A DNA stretch of 64,000 nucleotides from NCBI GenBank assembly GCA_035926095.1, contig JAVRQT010000006.1, forward strand, positions 868,001 through 932,000, given 5' to 3'. The position numbers and the translations under genes were made by a program. The notes under the pieces are model-generated. The model saw only the letters and a list, made by a program, of their open reading frames with translations, made no database searches and was not told the DNA's origin. The first letter of the stretch is position 1, and every line of letters starts with the position of its first letter. This document shows, piece after piece, positions 1 through 11,358 of the stretch. Origin of the DNA: Elasticomyces elasticus. Taxonomy: Eukaryota > Ascomycota > Dothideomycetes > Mycosphaerellales > Teratosphaeriaceae.

Positions 1-304
1 CGACGTTCAAGAGTACGTCCTCGGCTTGGAGGTATCATCAAGCTAGACGAAGGCAGAAACATGCAGACGAGAAAGGAAGGGAGGTGGGCACCACGACGGG
101 CCGGAACGCACTCGGGTAGGGCTGCTCTGCTCCATCCTCGGCCACAGCAACTACCGAGTGCACATGCCACCAACCATCTGACACCTCTCAGGGCGTGTGC
201 TTGTGCCAGTCGCGTAGGAGTAGACACAGTAGGTGATTGAGCGTTCTGCTCGCCTTTCCTGTCGCTCATCACTCTCCTCTTGACCGATCAACTCGCGCAG
301 CAGC
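1..304. other. Upstream flank of the acyl-CoA synthetase gene
   Basis: No coding signal was found here. The segment runs from the window edge to the start codon at 305 and probably holds the promoter and leader of that gene. A pyrimidine-rich stretch lies just before the start. Confidence 0.4.
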
Positions 305-2289
305 ATGGCTCTAGGTCAGACCTCCCTAACAATACTCACAAGCACATCCATTGACATGTACCAGCTACCGCCGCTCTCGCCGGGACCACCGCAGCAGCAG
401 CTTACCTCGACGCCCGCTTCCACATCCGCAAAGACATCGCCAATACCCTCGAAGGCCGTCAAGTCGCGCGTCTAGGCGCTAAGCTAGCCAAAACCAACAA
501 ACGCTCTCTCTGGTACCAATTCGAATCGCAAGCCCAGGCACTCAAGAACGAACAGTGCATCTGGTACCGTGCCTCTGCAGGTGAAGCACCCATCGTTTAC
601 ACATGGACGCAAGCGTACGATAATTGCTGCCGCTGGGCGAGGTTCTTGGAGGAGCAAGGAGTGAGGCCTGGAGATCTGGTAGGCACATACTTGGTCAATG
701 GACCAGAGTTTATGTTCAACACGCTTGGATCGTGGGCGATAGGTGCCGCACCAGCCTGGATCAACTACAACCTCGGTGGAGACGGACTAGTTCACTGTCT
801 GAAAGTGGCAGGCAGCAAGGTACTCATCGTAGACTCTGACTCGGAATGTGTAGCACGCGTAGAAGCTGTACGCGAGCGGTTGATGACCGAGCTAGGCATG
901 AGAGTCGTGATCATTGACGCAGCAACGAAAGCAGCCATCTACGCTCGCGAGCCAAGTAGGCCAGACGACACCTACCGTGACGGCGTAACTGGCACTTTCC
1001 CGATTTTCATCTTCTACACCTCGGGCACTACTGGCTTTCCGAAGGCGTGTCCCTTCGAAACGCAACGCTCCTACGGTCTTGCTGCGCCACGTCTTCGCTC
1101 CACGGGCCTCAAGGCCGGTCACCCGGCTTCTCTTCTGCGGAGGGCGCGGAAACCAGATGTCTGGTACGACTGCATGCCCTTATATCATGGCACAGGCGGT
1201 ACTGTAGCTCTAGGTTGCATGATCTCGGGAGTCACGCTAGCTATAGGACGGAAGTTCAGCGTTCGAAACTTCTGGCCCGACATTCACGACTCCGGCGCCA
1301 ACGCTTTCGTGTATGTTGGTGAGACTGCTCGTTATCTTTTGGCTGCGCCGCCGAGTCGACTGGACAAGGGTCACAAGCTGAAGGCTATGTATGGCAATGG
1401 ACTGCGATCGGATGTGTGGGCGAAGTTCCAGGAGCGCTTCGATATTCCGTGTGTGAACGAGTTCTTCAACAGTACGGAGGGTATGCTCATGATGCTGAAT
1501 ATCTGCCGAGGACCTTTTCACATCGCACACGTTGGTCACCATACTGGAATCCAGCGATGGCAGCTTCGTAACAAGATTGTGCCTGTGGAGATCGACCACG
1601 AGACTGGTTCGATGCGAAGAGATCCGAAGACTGGATTCGCGAACAGGACAAGCTATGAGGAGGGAGGAGAGATCATCATCAATTGTGCGAGCGAGAAGGA
1701 GTTTGTGGGCTATGTGGGCAACCCATCAGCGACCGCTGCACGATTCGAACGCGACGTATTCCGGAAAGGAGATCTTTACTACCGAACGGGCGATGCGTTA
1801 CGACGCGATAACGATGGCCGCTGGTTCTTCATGGATCGACTAGGTGACACTTTCCGGTGGAAGAGCGAGAATGTCTCCACCGCGCAAGTGGCGGAAGTGC
1901 TCGGCCGCTTCCCTGGAATCGTGGAAGCGAACGTCTATGGCGTAGAGATACCATCTCACGATGGTCGTGCAGGGTGCGCGGCGATCTATGTACGTCCTGG
2001 AGAGCGAGAGAGTTTCGATTGGGTTGGTTTGAGGGAGCATGCGAGTCTGGCATTACCGAAATATGCCGTACCTGCGTTCGTGCGTTTGGTTCAAAATCCG
2101 TCGCCGATGCATAATAACAAGCAGAACAAGGTGCCGTTGCGAAAAGAGGGCGTTGACCATGGGCTAGTCAGGAATGGCGATGCTGGGAAGGAAGATGTGT
2201 TGTTGTGGGCGAGGCCGGGTGGGAAAGGCTACGAAGTGTTCGGAGAGCAGCATTGGGCTGAGCTTGTGGCCGGAAAGGCGAGGTTGTAG
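305..2289 (+). CDS. FAT1-type very-long-chain acyl-CoA synthetase / fatty acid transport protein
   Basis: Two exons, 305-314 and 365-2289, give 644 aa. The 50-nt intron has a TTGAC branch and a CAG acceptor. The enzyme should activate long or very long fatty acids to CoA thioesters via an acyl-AMP. The AMP-binding P-loop YTSGTTG lies near residues 221-227, followed by the family's MPLYHGTG. The YRTGD motif is near 475-480. The FATP/VLACS signature, DRLGDTFRWKSENVS, starts near 495. The length fits yeast Fat1 relatives. The P-loop is followed by FPKACPFE, a slight departure from the usual GCPFE. The start was chosen because exon 1 joins in frame to an N-terminal region without other starts. 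Family assignment is firm; substrate is inferred. Confidence 0.86.
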
Positions 2290-2737
2290 CACGAAAGTAG
2301 TCTTTGTTGCTTGCGTGCTGCCTCGTGTGTACATTCAGTCGAGAGGAGATGGCCTCAGGCGACCATGCATGCCTTGTCAAGCTGGTCCAAGTACGTCAAG
2401 GTCAGAGCACTACGTGGAAGGGACACGGTACGTCGGGTACTTATTGCGATCAGATCTGAGACTGGTTGTTTGCGTGGTTGACCTCATTTCAGGCGTCCGA
2501 GCTGTGCTGCACGGACCAGCCAATCAGATCGTCGGACTGCTTCGATGTGTTGCCTTTTCTCTGGTACGCAGCCCCTGGCCCCCACGGGTCGCCGTGCAGA
2601 TAGAGACGTATGACGGGAGCATCGCTCGGCTTCGCAGAGGAATCACCATATATCAGTGTTGACCTTGACACTAACGTTTACTTCTAATATGCTTTAGACA
2701 CCACAATGCAGCGACCAAGCTTGCTTTGGGACCCACC
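2290..2737. other. Intergenic region
   Basis: About 450 bases between two genes on the same strand. It should hold the 3' end of the synthetase transcript and the promoter of the next gene. No motif stands out. Confidence 0.4.
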
Positions 2738-5279
2738 ATGCCGGCAACGTTCCTACGACAAGATTTCGTCGTAACCCGACTGATTGCATCGTTGTTGCTG
2801 TTGTCGCATTATGGTTCGTGCTCAATCGGACAACTACTACACATCTGGGGGCACCCTGACGAGTATACAGGCACCATGGCTAATATCTCAGCCTCGCCGT
2901 ACTATGCGAACGGCACGCAGACATCGGACTGCGGTTGCCGAGTGATCGTCAGTACCTGGCAGTACACTTCAACATCAACAGTAGACGTGGAGGCGGTCAA
3001 ATATGTTCACTACAACACATATGAGAACGGCTCTGTTGGTTGGACTACCCAAGACAACTACTTGGAGTATGTCAGCAAGGGCTTTACACGGGATGATAAC
3101 AGGTACTCCACCGCAATCTTCAACAGTGTGACAACGAGTCTTGCTGACCCCACCCAAAGCATACGGTCCAACCCTACCCTGAAAACGCAACTGCCAGTCT
3201 GCAACGGCTCAACAGTACTGAACGACGCGCGCACGGCACCCAGTGGATGCGGTATCGATACCATCACCAAAACTATCAGCACGGACTTCAATATTCTCGT
3301 CACCACTGCAGCCACAACGATCTCCCGATGTTGTTCTTTTGCCGAGTGTGCGAATCCGTTGGTATGCGATACACGTAGTACCACGCTCATCTGTACGCTG
3401 ACATTCTGGTCGACAGACGAGACCCGTCGTCGCACTAAGCTCGATGACCCGTTTAGATGCGCCTACGATGCCGCGGAAGGTGTCCCAGGACTCCGCCTCG
3501 TCAACGCCTACGCCTGATCCGGTCGTGGCCGCGTCTACCTCTTCGAGCGGTCCGACGAGTGCTGCTGTGATAAACACGCTTGCTGTACCTTCACCGCCTG
3601 AAACAGAGGTGCATGTACCCAGTGTTGCAGGCACGTCGTCGGCAGCGATCTCGTCCGACCTCGGTGGTACAAGTACGTCAAGCATAGAGCTTACAATAAC
3701 GGGCTCCATCGATCAAGATCCGGCATCGCCAATTACGAGCCTGGCCGCAGGCTACAGCAGCGCTGGCTCTCAGACTCCTGGCTCATCCACGATGCCTACA
3801 AGAACGAGCTCTGCCGAGAGCAACACAATAAACGTTGATCCAATTGTCTCGGCTCTGAGAAGTATTGGTGCGACACTTACAAGCTCGGCTTCATTTTCGG
3901 TGGAAGCAACCTCTGGCTTTGCGGCAACGAGTCGCACACAGTCTGCTTCGACTCCAACGGCAATGTCGAACCTCGTGGCATCAGCAAGCTCTACCAATGC
4001 CAACCTAGTCTCGAAAATTGTCCCTCAGGCAGAAGCTGGTTCTTCGGGCTATCGGAGCACTTACACTTCTTTACCACTGGCGACAACTACAGTATCTGAA
4101 GGTCCCAAGAGCACCGTTCTACCCACACTCGCTGGCTCTGTGAGTCTAATGGTTGGCGGAAGCATCGCAAGTACGGGTATACCTTTCGATGATGTAGTAA
4201 ATTCAGCCGCAACGACTGGGACTAAGCTCTCTGACAACAGTCGAATAGAGACCAAGAGTCATGTTCCGGTCACGATCGCAGGGGTGCAGACCACGGCACA
4301 CTCCGCAGGGGCATACATCGTTTCAAGCCAGACTTTGTCGGGGCGAGGGCCCGCCATCACTGTCAAAGGCGCCGAGTATTCACTGGCCTCATCCGGGAGC
4401 AGGACAGTCTTGGTAGTCAATGGACGAACACAAGCCTTGGTGGAGATCTCGGCGTCCACGTCAAACGGCGATCTGCTCACTAGCGCTGTTGTTGCTACTG
4501 GAACTGCCGACGGAACGTATGGCACGCTTGCGCCTACAGGATCGGTACCATTGTCAGTCAGTCAAGCTCCGTCTACAAAGGCTCCGGTCATCACGATCGC
4601 AGGGCAGCAGTTCACGGCGGGTTCTGCAGGACAATATACTATCTCCAGCCAGGTTCTTACGGCTGGTGGGCCTGTAGTCACGATTGAAGGCACGACGTAC
4701 TCACTCGCCACATCCGGAACTGCTTTGGTGGTTAATGGGCGAACGCAAGTCTTCGCCTTTTCGACACTTTCAGCGACCTCTCTGGCTTCACAAATCATCA
4801 CGGTTGCAGGGGCACAGATTACGGCAGACCCTGCGGGGCAGTATAGCATTTCTGGTCGAGTCCTGTCTCCCGGAGGACCTGCCATAACGCTCCAAAGCAC
4901 GGTGTACTCCCTCGCAACGTCCGGAAACGCATTGGTAGTCAACGGGCGGACGCAGGGCTTGGTTGCCCCGACATTTGGACCTGTCGTGGCGCCTACCGCG
5001 AGCTCCGGTCACGCTACTGGTCGTCCTGGTACATCAACGGGCAACGCCATCGCTGAGGTTGATAATATGCAAGTATTGGAGTCGTCAGCATCACCTGACA
5101 TTGCCGGTGCAATCATCAGCGGACTTCAACGACAGTCCACAGACTCGAGTGGTCGAGCAGCACCTTCAATGTCTTTGGTTGTGCCGTACACAGGTGCTGC
5201 GATGCGTCGAACACCGAGCTCCATCGATGCGCTCGGATTCCTATTCTTCATGACTATTGCCCTTGGCTTGTTTTCATGA
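2738..5279 (+). CDS. Large secreted or cell-wall serine/threonine-rich repeat protein
   Basis: Two exons, 2738-3361 and 3417-5279, give 828 aa. The 55-nt intron (GTATGC, GCTGAC branch, ACAG) restores one frame across both parts. The first ATG opens a hydrophobic stretch near residues 14-24 that looks like a signal peptide or anchor. A cysteine-containing N-terminal domain of about 200 residues follows, with several N-glycosylation sequons. Next comes a long Ser/Thr/Ala-rich region, then three related units of about 55 residues that end in VVNGRTQ. The extreme C terminus (ALGFLFFMTIALGLFS) is hydrophobic, as in GPI-anchored wall proteins. Similar units occur in many uncharacterised fungal surface proteins. 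A role at the cell surface is inferred; no enzyme domain was recognised. Confidence 0.8.
4260..4955 (+). repeat. Three internal protein repeat units
   Basis: Units at 4260-4433, 4581-4748 and 4788-4955 share the pattern [IV]T[IV]AG-x-Q, then a GQY/GAY-[IT]-S-S-x-x-L segment, a GP-[AV]-[IV]-T segment, a YSLA-[TS]-SG segment and VVNGRTQ. Unit 1 is the most divergent. Units 2 and 3 are separated by only about 40 bases, so they look like a recent in-frame duplication. Confidence 0.85.
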
Positions 5280-6025
5280 AACCCGAATCTGGTCACAAGA
5301 CAACGTCGCCGTTAGGCATATATATTGCTTTGGCTAAATACGTCGAACACTTCTCCGAGGAGCAATCAGAAGTCGCTGAAGTTACTGTTGTCGCCATCCG
5401 CTCCAACCACGACGTAGCGCCAGCTTCGAAGTCCAGTACCTTCGGGGAGCATTGAGCAAACACAGCTTCGAAAGGCCAACAGCACTTACAATGAACAGTC
5501 CGCAAGAAAGGACAATCACAACGTGCACAACGTGTGATACAGGATGCACCATCTGCGCCAGGACCTTGGTATCGAGGAGAGACGGCTAGGGAGATTGCCT
5601 ACCACAGCAAGTCTGCCAGAGGAGACAATTATCTCGGCGCCGAAATGCAGCGAGGAGGCCACGTTCTACGACAATCTTGACGGAAACGCGTCGGCGGTAG
5701 GGTGTCTTTCTTGCTCGGTGGCAATCATCTACTGACCTGACCATACCTGGCATTATAGCAGTGTCGGGGGGCAAACGAGCCAGAAAGCGAAAGTCCATCG
5801 AGCTGGGTGTCTCGCCTTTGGTCGCAGTAAGGGCTCATTATGTTCATGGTAGTTCGTAGCATACTGTGCTGTAACGGGATATCCTTCGGTTTGAAATCGC
5901 TATCTGCAGTCATATCTCAATTAGTGTGAGTATCAGTGTTTCTGCTGGACGAACGGAATACACACATGTACCATCAGTATCGTCATCTATGTGCCCTTTC
6001 CTTCGTGCAAAGCCAGAGCCCAGGC
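5280..6025. other. Intergenic region between convergent genes
   Basis: About 750 bases between the 3' ends of the secreted repeat protein (+) and the amidase (-). Short open frames exist, but none shows coding character. No RNA gene was recognised. Confidence 0.4.
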
Positions 6026-7447
6026 CTAGAGATCTGCCTTTGGTCTCTGCGTCTCTGTGTTTGACGCAAGTAAACTCTCCAGAGCCTTAGCAACTTCGAG
6101 CAGACGGAGATCACCAAAGCGCGACCCCACAACTTGAATCCCGAACGGTGTTCCTTGCGGATCGAGTCCGGCTGGCAGTGATATGGCTGGGTGGCCGATG
6201 AGAGAGATGCCGTATAGAATGCTGAACCATTCACAGTAATGGGCTGCAGGTCGCCCCTCTATCGTAGCAGGGAACAAGGTCGTGTGTTCGAATGGGAGCA
6301 CATTGCATGCAGGAGTGATTAGGACATCGTATTTCTCGAAGACTGATTGGAACTCGCGATGGATCCGCGTCTGTTCTGCAACAGCTTCGGCGTATTGGGT
6401 CGGTGTCTTGTTCAGGGCATCCTCGATATTCCAGACCAGGTTCTTGTCGAGATCTTTCCCATGCTCTCGATACCTTGCACTGTTCCCCGAAAGAAGATGT
6501 AGGGCACGCACGCCCATGTACGCTTCCTCGGCACCCTTCATATTTGTGCCAGAGTCTTCACATAGAGCAAAGGCTCCGGAAATCGTCTCCATCTTTCGAC
6601 GAAACGTTTCTCGCACCACCTTGTCGATTGGCGCAAAACCAAGATCCTCAGAGATTCCCACACGCAGACCAGCAACATCGACCGGCTTGAGTGTCAAGAA
6701 TATGCTCGGGTCGATTGGCCTTGACATCATATCCCTCGGATCGTACTCCGCCATCGCGGCGAGTAGCAAGGTGACATCTGCAACCGTGCGCCCCAGAGGC
6801 CCTTCGACACCATTTGTTGACAGGCCATGAGAGCGCTCGGGGTTGGCGATCAAGCCAGGACTCGGACGAATTCCTGCGATGCCGTTGAATGCTGCTGGGT
6901 TACGAATGCTTGCACCAGAGTCTGATCCAGTGGCCAATGGTGCCATGTTTGCTGCCAATGCGGCGCCCGAACCGCCAGAAGATCCTCCTGGGGTCAACTT
7001 TGTGTTGAACGGGTTGCATGAAGTGCCAAATACACGGTTCTTGGTGTTGGACCCTGTCCCGAACTCCGGCGTGTTGGTCTTTCCGAGTATGATGGCACCA
7101 TGTTTGCGCAGACGAGCGACAAGGAAATCGTCGCTTGTGGGCACATTGTCCTTGAAAAGTGGCGAGCCGAATGTCGTTCGGATGCCCTCCGTCCTGTTGA
7201 GATCCTTGACAAGTACGGGCATTCCGTGAAGTAAACCTAGCGGCTTGCCCTGAGCTATGGCTTCATCTGCTGCCTTCGCTTCCACGCGTGCTCGATCGTA
7301 GGCCGTCGTAACGACGGCATTGATCTTAGGGTTTACTGCTTCGATACGTGCAATACAGGCTTCTACCAAGTCCACCGATGATAGCTTGCGCTCGCCGATC
7401 AGCCTTCGGGCCTCAGTGGCGTCAAGGTCACACAAGTTGGCAGGCAT
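6026..7447 (-). CDS. Amidase signature family hydrolase
   Basis: Single exon, 473 aa from the ATG at 7447. The frame stays open upstream to 7648, but without an ATG and with no conserved sequence. The Ser-cisSer-Lys catalytic set is visible: Lys81 in PVLVKD, the Ser pair 156/157 in PGGSSGGSG, and Ser180 in SDSGASIRNPAAF. The family hydrolyses amide bonds of small molecules, so this protein should be a cytosolic amidase or amidohydrolase. The usual GG before the nucleophile is GA here (SGAS), a conservative change. It lies upstream of, and diverges from, a FAD monooxygenase. The 586 bases between the two starts could be a shared control region. Substrate unknown. Confidence 0.88.
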   Translation of the reverse strand: MPANLCDLDATEARRLIGERKLSSVDLVEACIARIEAVNPKINAVVTTAYDRARVEAKAADEAIAQGKPLGLLHGMPVLVKDLNRTEGIRTTFGSPLFKDNVPTSDDFLVARLRKHGAIILGKTNTPEFGTGSNTKNRVFGTSCNPFNTKLTPGGSSGGSGAALAANMAPLATGSDSGASIRNPAAFNGIAGIRPSPGLIANPERSHGLSTNGVEGPLGRTVADVTLLLAAMAEYDPRDMMSRPIDPSIFLTLKPVDVAGLRVGISEDLGFAPIDKVVRETFRRKMETISGAFALCEDSGTNMKGAEEAYMGVRALHLLSGNSARYREHGKDLDKNLVWNIEDALNKTPTQYAEAVAEQTRIHREFQSVFEKYDVLITPACNVLPFEHTTLFPATIEGRPAAHYCEWFSILYGISLIGHPAISLPAGLDPQGTPFGIQVVGSRFGDLRLLEVAKALESLLASNTETQRPKADL

Positions 7448-8033
7448 ATTCGGTGAAGGGGTACTTTGAATCAAGGTAGCTGCTGTCGTTTGGTGTATCT
7501 CGGACGGTGGCGATGGCGCGCTACCTGGTGTTAAAGCGATCAACAGATCTGGCGTCTGAGGACGCTGAGGACGAGACAGAAGTTGGTAAGCTCTCACATC
7601 AACATTGTCTTCATCAACAAGAGATAGCCTAAGAGCGATGCCGGCCAAAGCTGTCCGGCAAGTCTATCACGGGCGACAGCCGCTCGTTGCCCGAGACTGT
7701 CGCCGTGAAAAGATCGCATAGATGCTTCGGAACACCATTCTTGCTGTGAAGATACCGATCCATCATGAAATCTTATGAGTTTAACTTACATGGTCGTCGC
7801 GTTGCCCATCGTGATTCACTTTCCGCCGGGAGCCAAGGCGCTAGCGGCGAAGCCTCACCTCCGCTCTGCTTCTTCCCCGTGGAGATGGCTCTCCTCATGC
7901 TTCTGGTATGACGACTTGACGACGGCGTGCATGAGTGATAAGTGCAGCAGGCAAGTAAGGAGCTAAGTACACTTTTCTTCTACTCTCTCACTCTTCGCTT
8001 CTACCTGTCAGCGCGCCCGCAGACCTACTCATC
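7448..8033. other. Divergent promoter region, amidase / FAD monooxygenase
   Basis: 586 bases separate the two divergent start codons. No coding exon could be supported. The pyrimidine-rich stretch just before 8034 is typical of a fungal leader. Shared regulation of the two genes is possible but inferred only from arrangement. Confidence 0.4.
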
Positions 8034-9797
8034 ATGGCAGCTCAACTAGACAACAACCCGGTCCTCGAGACGCCGGTGCTCATTATAGGTAGCAGCATGG
8101 TTGGCATGACGCTCTCAGCTTTGCTTGCGAAGCATGGGATTACGGACTGTCTTACAATCGAGAAGCATAGCAGCACTGCCATTCATCCGCGCGCCGCACT
8201 CTTCCATCCACGAACCATGCAGATATACCGTGAGCTTGGTCTGTACGAGGCCATGAAAGCAGAAAGCTACAAGCACTACGATGAGCTTGCGGGACTATAC
8301 GCAGTTGAGACGCTTGCGGCTCAGGACTTTGGGACGTGGATGAAGGACATCAACGAAGGACTGGAGGATATAAGCCCAACACCCCGAATGTTCCTGACAC
8401 AGCAAATGTTCGAGCCGTTGCTGAGGGAGCATGCTACAACGCATGGAGCGCGTCTACAGTTTTCGACGGAGCTGGTAGACTTCCAGCAGGATGCTGAAGG
8501 TGTCATGGCGACGATCAGAGATATCGAAACTGGCGCACAGCAGCGTGTGCGTGCAAGATACATGGTTGCATGCGATGGCAACCGCTCGTTGGTACGCGAT
8601 AAGCTCGGTATCGAAATGAAAGGCCATGGTTTACTATCAGACAGCGTCACAATCTACTTCCGCGCTGATCTCTCTCGCTTCGTTGAGGGCAGATACAACG
8701 GTGTCATCTATGTCAATAATGCAGAAATCAGGGGCTTCTTCCGTCTCGACAAAACTGGAAGAGAAGGATTCCTGGTCGTCAATACAGCTGGAAAACAAGG
8801 TACGGAAGAAAGTCGGCATCCTGGTAAGGATATTACCAACGAGCGCGCGAGCGAGATCCTCAGGGCTGCGATAGGCGCAGACGTGGACTTCGAGATTACG
8901 CTGCTGTCGCCCTGGCGTGCAGTCTGCGATGTCGCTGAGCGCTTTCATGTCGGTAGAGTACTTCTAGCTGGCGATGCAGCACACACTGTGACTCCCCATG
9001 GCGGATTTGGTGGGAACACAGGAATTCAAGATGCACACAACTTAGCGTGGAAGCTCGCGCTTGTCCTTCAGGGCAAAGCTGGAATGGAGCTGATAGGTTC
9101 CTACGAGGCCGAGCGATGGCCAGTGGCAACGAAGACCGTCAACCAAGTTTTCGAGCGGTACATCATTCGCACTGCCCCAGAGTTGCAGACGGAGGATCTG
9201 GAAATGGAAGAAGAGATTCCGGAGCCGTGGCTGGAGCTCGGGTACCAATATCACTCTCGCGCGTTAGCTACCACCGGCCTGCCAAATGGACTGGTGGCGA
9301 CCGACCCGGCTAGTTCAAAGGCCCAAGCGGGAACTATGGCGCGCCATGTCATGTTGTGGACCACGGATCCAAAGGCCGATGAGGGAGGTAATTGGGAGTC
9401 CACGAAACCGAGACCGATTGCCGACTTCTTGGGCCATGGGTACGTTCTGCTGTGCGGCCACAAAGCGGTCGATTGGGTTCGTGCGGGACGGGTTTTAGAC
9501 CGAGGTAGTAAAAGCGACGGCGAACGTCTACCAGAGCTTAGTGTACACCGACTATCCCCGGCCATCGCCAACAAGGCGTTCTACGAGAAGTATCAAATGA
9601 CACCACAAGGCTGTGTTCTCATACGCCCTGATGGGTTTGTGGCTTGGCAAGATGGGGCTGCGAAGGAGCATGATGCTCAAGGTGCCTGGGCACTGCAACC
9701 TGAGGACAAGTTGAGAGATGTCCTGGAGAGCATAGTTTGCTTCACACCTGCGAAGTCTGGATTTTCTGGACAAGAAAGCGTGAAGAGTAAGCTGTAA
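8034..9797 (+). CDS. FAD-dependent aromatic monooxygenase (phenol hydroxylase / polyketide hydroxylase type)
   Basis: Single exon, 587 aa. The dinucleotide-binding start VLIIGSSMVGM (residues 15-25) is a variant of GxGxxG. It is followed by the EKH acidic end of the second strand and the HPRAALFHPRTMQ segment seen in this group. The second FAD motif, VLLAGDAAHTVTPHGGFGGN (near 305-325), contains the conserved GD. C-terminal thioredoxin-like sequence of the PHOX type follows. Members hydroxylate phenols, chlorophenols or polyketides using NAD(P)H and oxygen. It neighbours an amidase and a small EthD protein, both common in aromatic or xenobiotic breakdown, which supports but does not prove a catabolic role. 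Confidence 0.88.
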   Translation: MAAQLDNNPVLETPVLIIGSSMVGMTLSALLAKHGITDCLTIEKHSSTAIHPRAALFHPRTMQIYRELGLYEAMKAESYKHYDELAGLYAVETLAAQDFGTWMKDINEGLEDISPTPRMFLTQQMFEPLLREHATTHGARLQFSTELVDFQQDAEGVMATIRDIETGAQQRVRARYMVACDGNRSLVRDKLGIEMKGHGLLSDSVTIYFRADLSRFVEGRYNGVIYVNNAEIRGFFRLDKTGREGFLVVNTAGKQGTEESRHPGKDITNERASEILRAAIGADVDFEITLLSPWRAVCDVAERFHVGRVLLAGDAAHTVTPHGGFGGNTGIQDAHNLAWKLALVLQGKAGMELIGSYEAERWPVATKTVNQVFERYIIRTAPELQTEDLEMEEEIPEPWLELGYQYHSRALATTGLPNGLVATDPASSKAQAGTMARHVMLWTTDPKADEGGNWESTKPRPIADFLGHGYVLLCGHKAVDWVRAGRVLDRGSKSDGERLPELSVHRLSPAIANKAFYEKYQMTPQGCVLIRPDGFVAWQDGAAKEHDAQGAWALQPEDKLRDVLESIVCFTPAKSGFSGQESVKSKL

Positions 9798-9992
9798 AAT
9801 CGTGGATTCTCCGTGCGCCTGCGGCCTCGCACCGCTGGTCCACTTCGCTCCGAATCTGGGGACACCAAGGATAGACGTGTATCGAAGAAGACGAAAAAGA
9901 TGACTCCCAGAGCAGTATGGACGGGTTGGCAGTCGTGACTTCTTTGCTGTCGACTTGATCACACGACAGCCTCCCATCCTCGCGAAAACGAC

Positions 9993-10357
9993 TTAGCCCT
10001 TCGCCTTGACCTGAGCATACCACCGCACAGGCATGACTTCCGGCGAGTAATGCTGAACGTCCTCCATCACCTCGGGGATGTTGGCTTCGATAGCCTTCTC
10101 GAACGCCTGAACGGAATCCCAAGTCATGATTGCTTGGACATTCATACCTAGGCAGAGTCAGCATTTTACCAAGGAGAAATTTGCAAGAATGACGAACCGG
10201 AAGCATCGCCTTCATCGAACTGCGAGACAACCCAATCTTGCATACCGTAGGGAGTCCAATGCTTCTCTACAATCTTCATATGAGTGTTGAGGTAGTACTC
10301 CATGTCGAACTTGGCGCCCTCGCGTCGGGGGTATGACACGTAGACGAGGGCTGGCAT
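9993..10357 (-). CDS. EthD-domain small protein
   Basis: Two exons (minus strand), 10357-10198 and 10147-9993, give 104 aa. The 50-nt intron has a GTTCGT donor, TGCTGAC branch and CCTAG acceptor. The start MPALVYVSYPRREG, the segment YYLNTHMKIVEKHW with its central His, and the terminal PVRWYAQVKAKG match the dimeric alpha+beta barrel EthD family. EthD proteins accompany degradation systems for ethers and aromatics; most lack a proven reaction. It is convergent with the FAD monooxygenase, and only 195 bases separate their stop codons. Confidence 0.86.
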
Positions 10358-11102
10358 GATTGATCTTGACTGCGGACTAAGATAGTTCTTGGAGAAACGG
10401 AATCAAGTTGGAAGCAATGCACAATCGTCTGGGTCAATGACGAGAACGCAAAGTAACACAGTCCGCAGCGGGCACCCTGTTCGCCCTCAGCCGAGGTTGG
10501 GGGATGGAGCTCTCCCATTGCTATAGGCGGGGACAGCATAACTCAGGGCTTGGCATGAGTGGTCTGGGCTGCTTGTTCCTCGCACTTCAGAGTCTGATCG
10601 TGTATCACCAGCAGTGAAAACGAGACTTTGCAGACTCAAATGCGTGGTCCCTCGCACAAGGGCTAAAGGCTTCAACGTCGTTGCTGTCGCGCACCAGATG
10701 CGGCTGGACATGCCAGAGAAACGGGGAGAGACAAGATGGCTGCACATACATCAAGGCCGCCCTTGCAAGATTGAATGATCACGCGACTGTCACACTCATT
10801 GAAAGCTGATCATGGGCCTGTGCGGAACTGCGCTGCGCTTCGTGGATTGTTCTTTGTCCATGGTCAGGCCACCATACCGGGACAACCTTGTGCAACCGGC
10901 CAAGCCATGCTACACCATCTCAGTCGGAATAAATGCTTGGCAAAGGATGGAGCAAACATGTCTGTGTTGGTCCCACGTACCTAGTGCGATCCAAATGGGA
11001 TATAAAGGTGGCACTCCTTTCCACCAATGCGTACCTGAAGCGTTCCTCACACGAGCACCTCGACTCATAAGCACATCTCACCGGAAGTCGGAACCACTCA
11101 CC
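10358..11102. other. Gene-free region upstream of the first cysteine-rich peptide
   Basis: About 745 bases between divergent genes (EthD on minus, peptide on plus). No exon was supported. A TATA box close to the right end is listed separately. Confidence 0.4.
11001..11006 (+). promoter_or_regulatory. TATA box of secreted peptide gene 1
   Basis: TATAAA lies in the context AATGGGATATAAAGG, 102 bases before the start codon at 11103. The paralogue at 12171 has a matching element 105 bases upstream in a similar context, so the pair supports both calls. Confidence 0.6.
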
Positions 11103-11358
11103 ATGCGCGCAAACGCCATCATCTTGATCGCGCTCATCACACCGTTCTCTATGGCGGCTGCCGTGATGCCAGGTGAGACCGCCAGCTTGCGAGACTGTTA
11201 CAGCGCCTGCGAGCGCAAGTACGTGTGTGATTCGGGTAGCTTGTGGACTAAGGCGAAATGGTCCGTTCTCAGCATCATAACATATGTCGTCCTGGCGTTG
11301 ACACCACCTCAGCAGGGCTAAAGGCGCCGCTTGTGCCGCAAAATGCTACGTCCCGTGA
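11103..11358 (+). CDS. Small secreted cysteine-rich protein, tandem copy 1
   Basis: Two exons, 11103-11260 and 11313-11358, give 67 aa. The 52-nt intron has a GTCCGT donor, a GTTGAC branch and a CTCAG acceptor. The acceptor was picked because it restores a cysteine shared with the neighbouring paralogue. Residues 1-20 form a clear signal peptide (MRANAIILIALITPFSMAAA). The mature part has six cysteines spaced C-x3-C-x5-C-x10-C-x6-C-x3-C and ends ...KCYVP. The paralogue at 12171 has the same length, the same phase-2 intron and the same spacing except for one loop. Size, cysteine content and secretion signal resemble effector-like or defence-like peptides of fungi. Function unknown. Confidence 0.72.

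Noticed and set aside
3209..3709. Minus-strand frame of 166 codons opposite the secreted repeat protein
   Set aside because: Ser/Thr/Pro codon bias of the real gene keeps the antisense open. No start context or domain.
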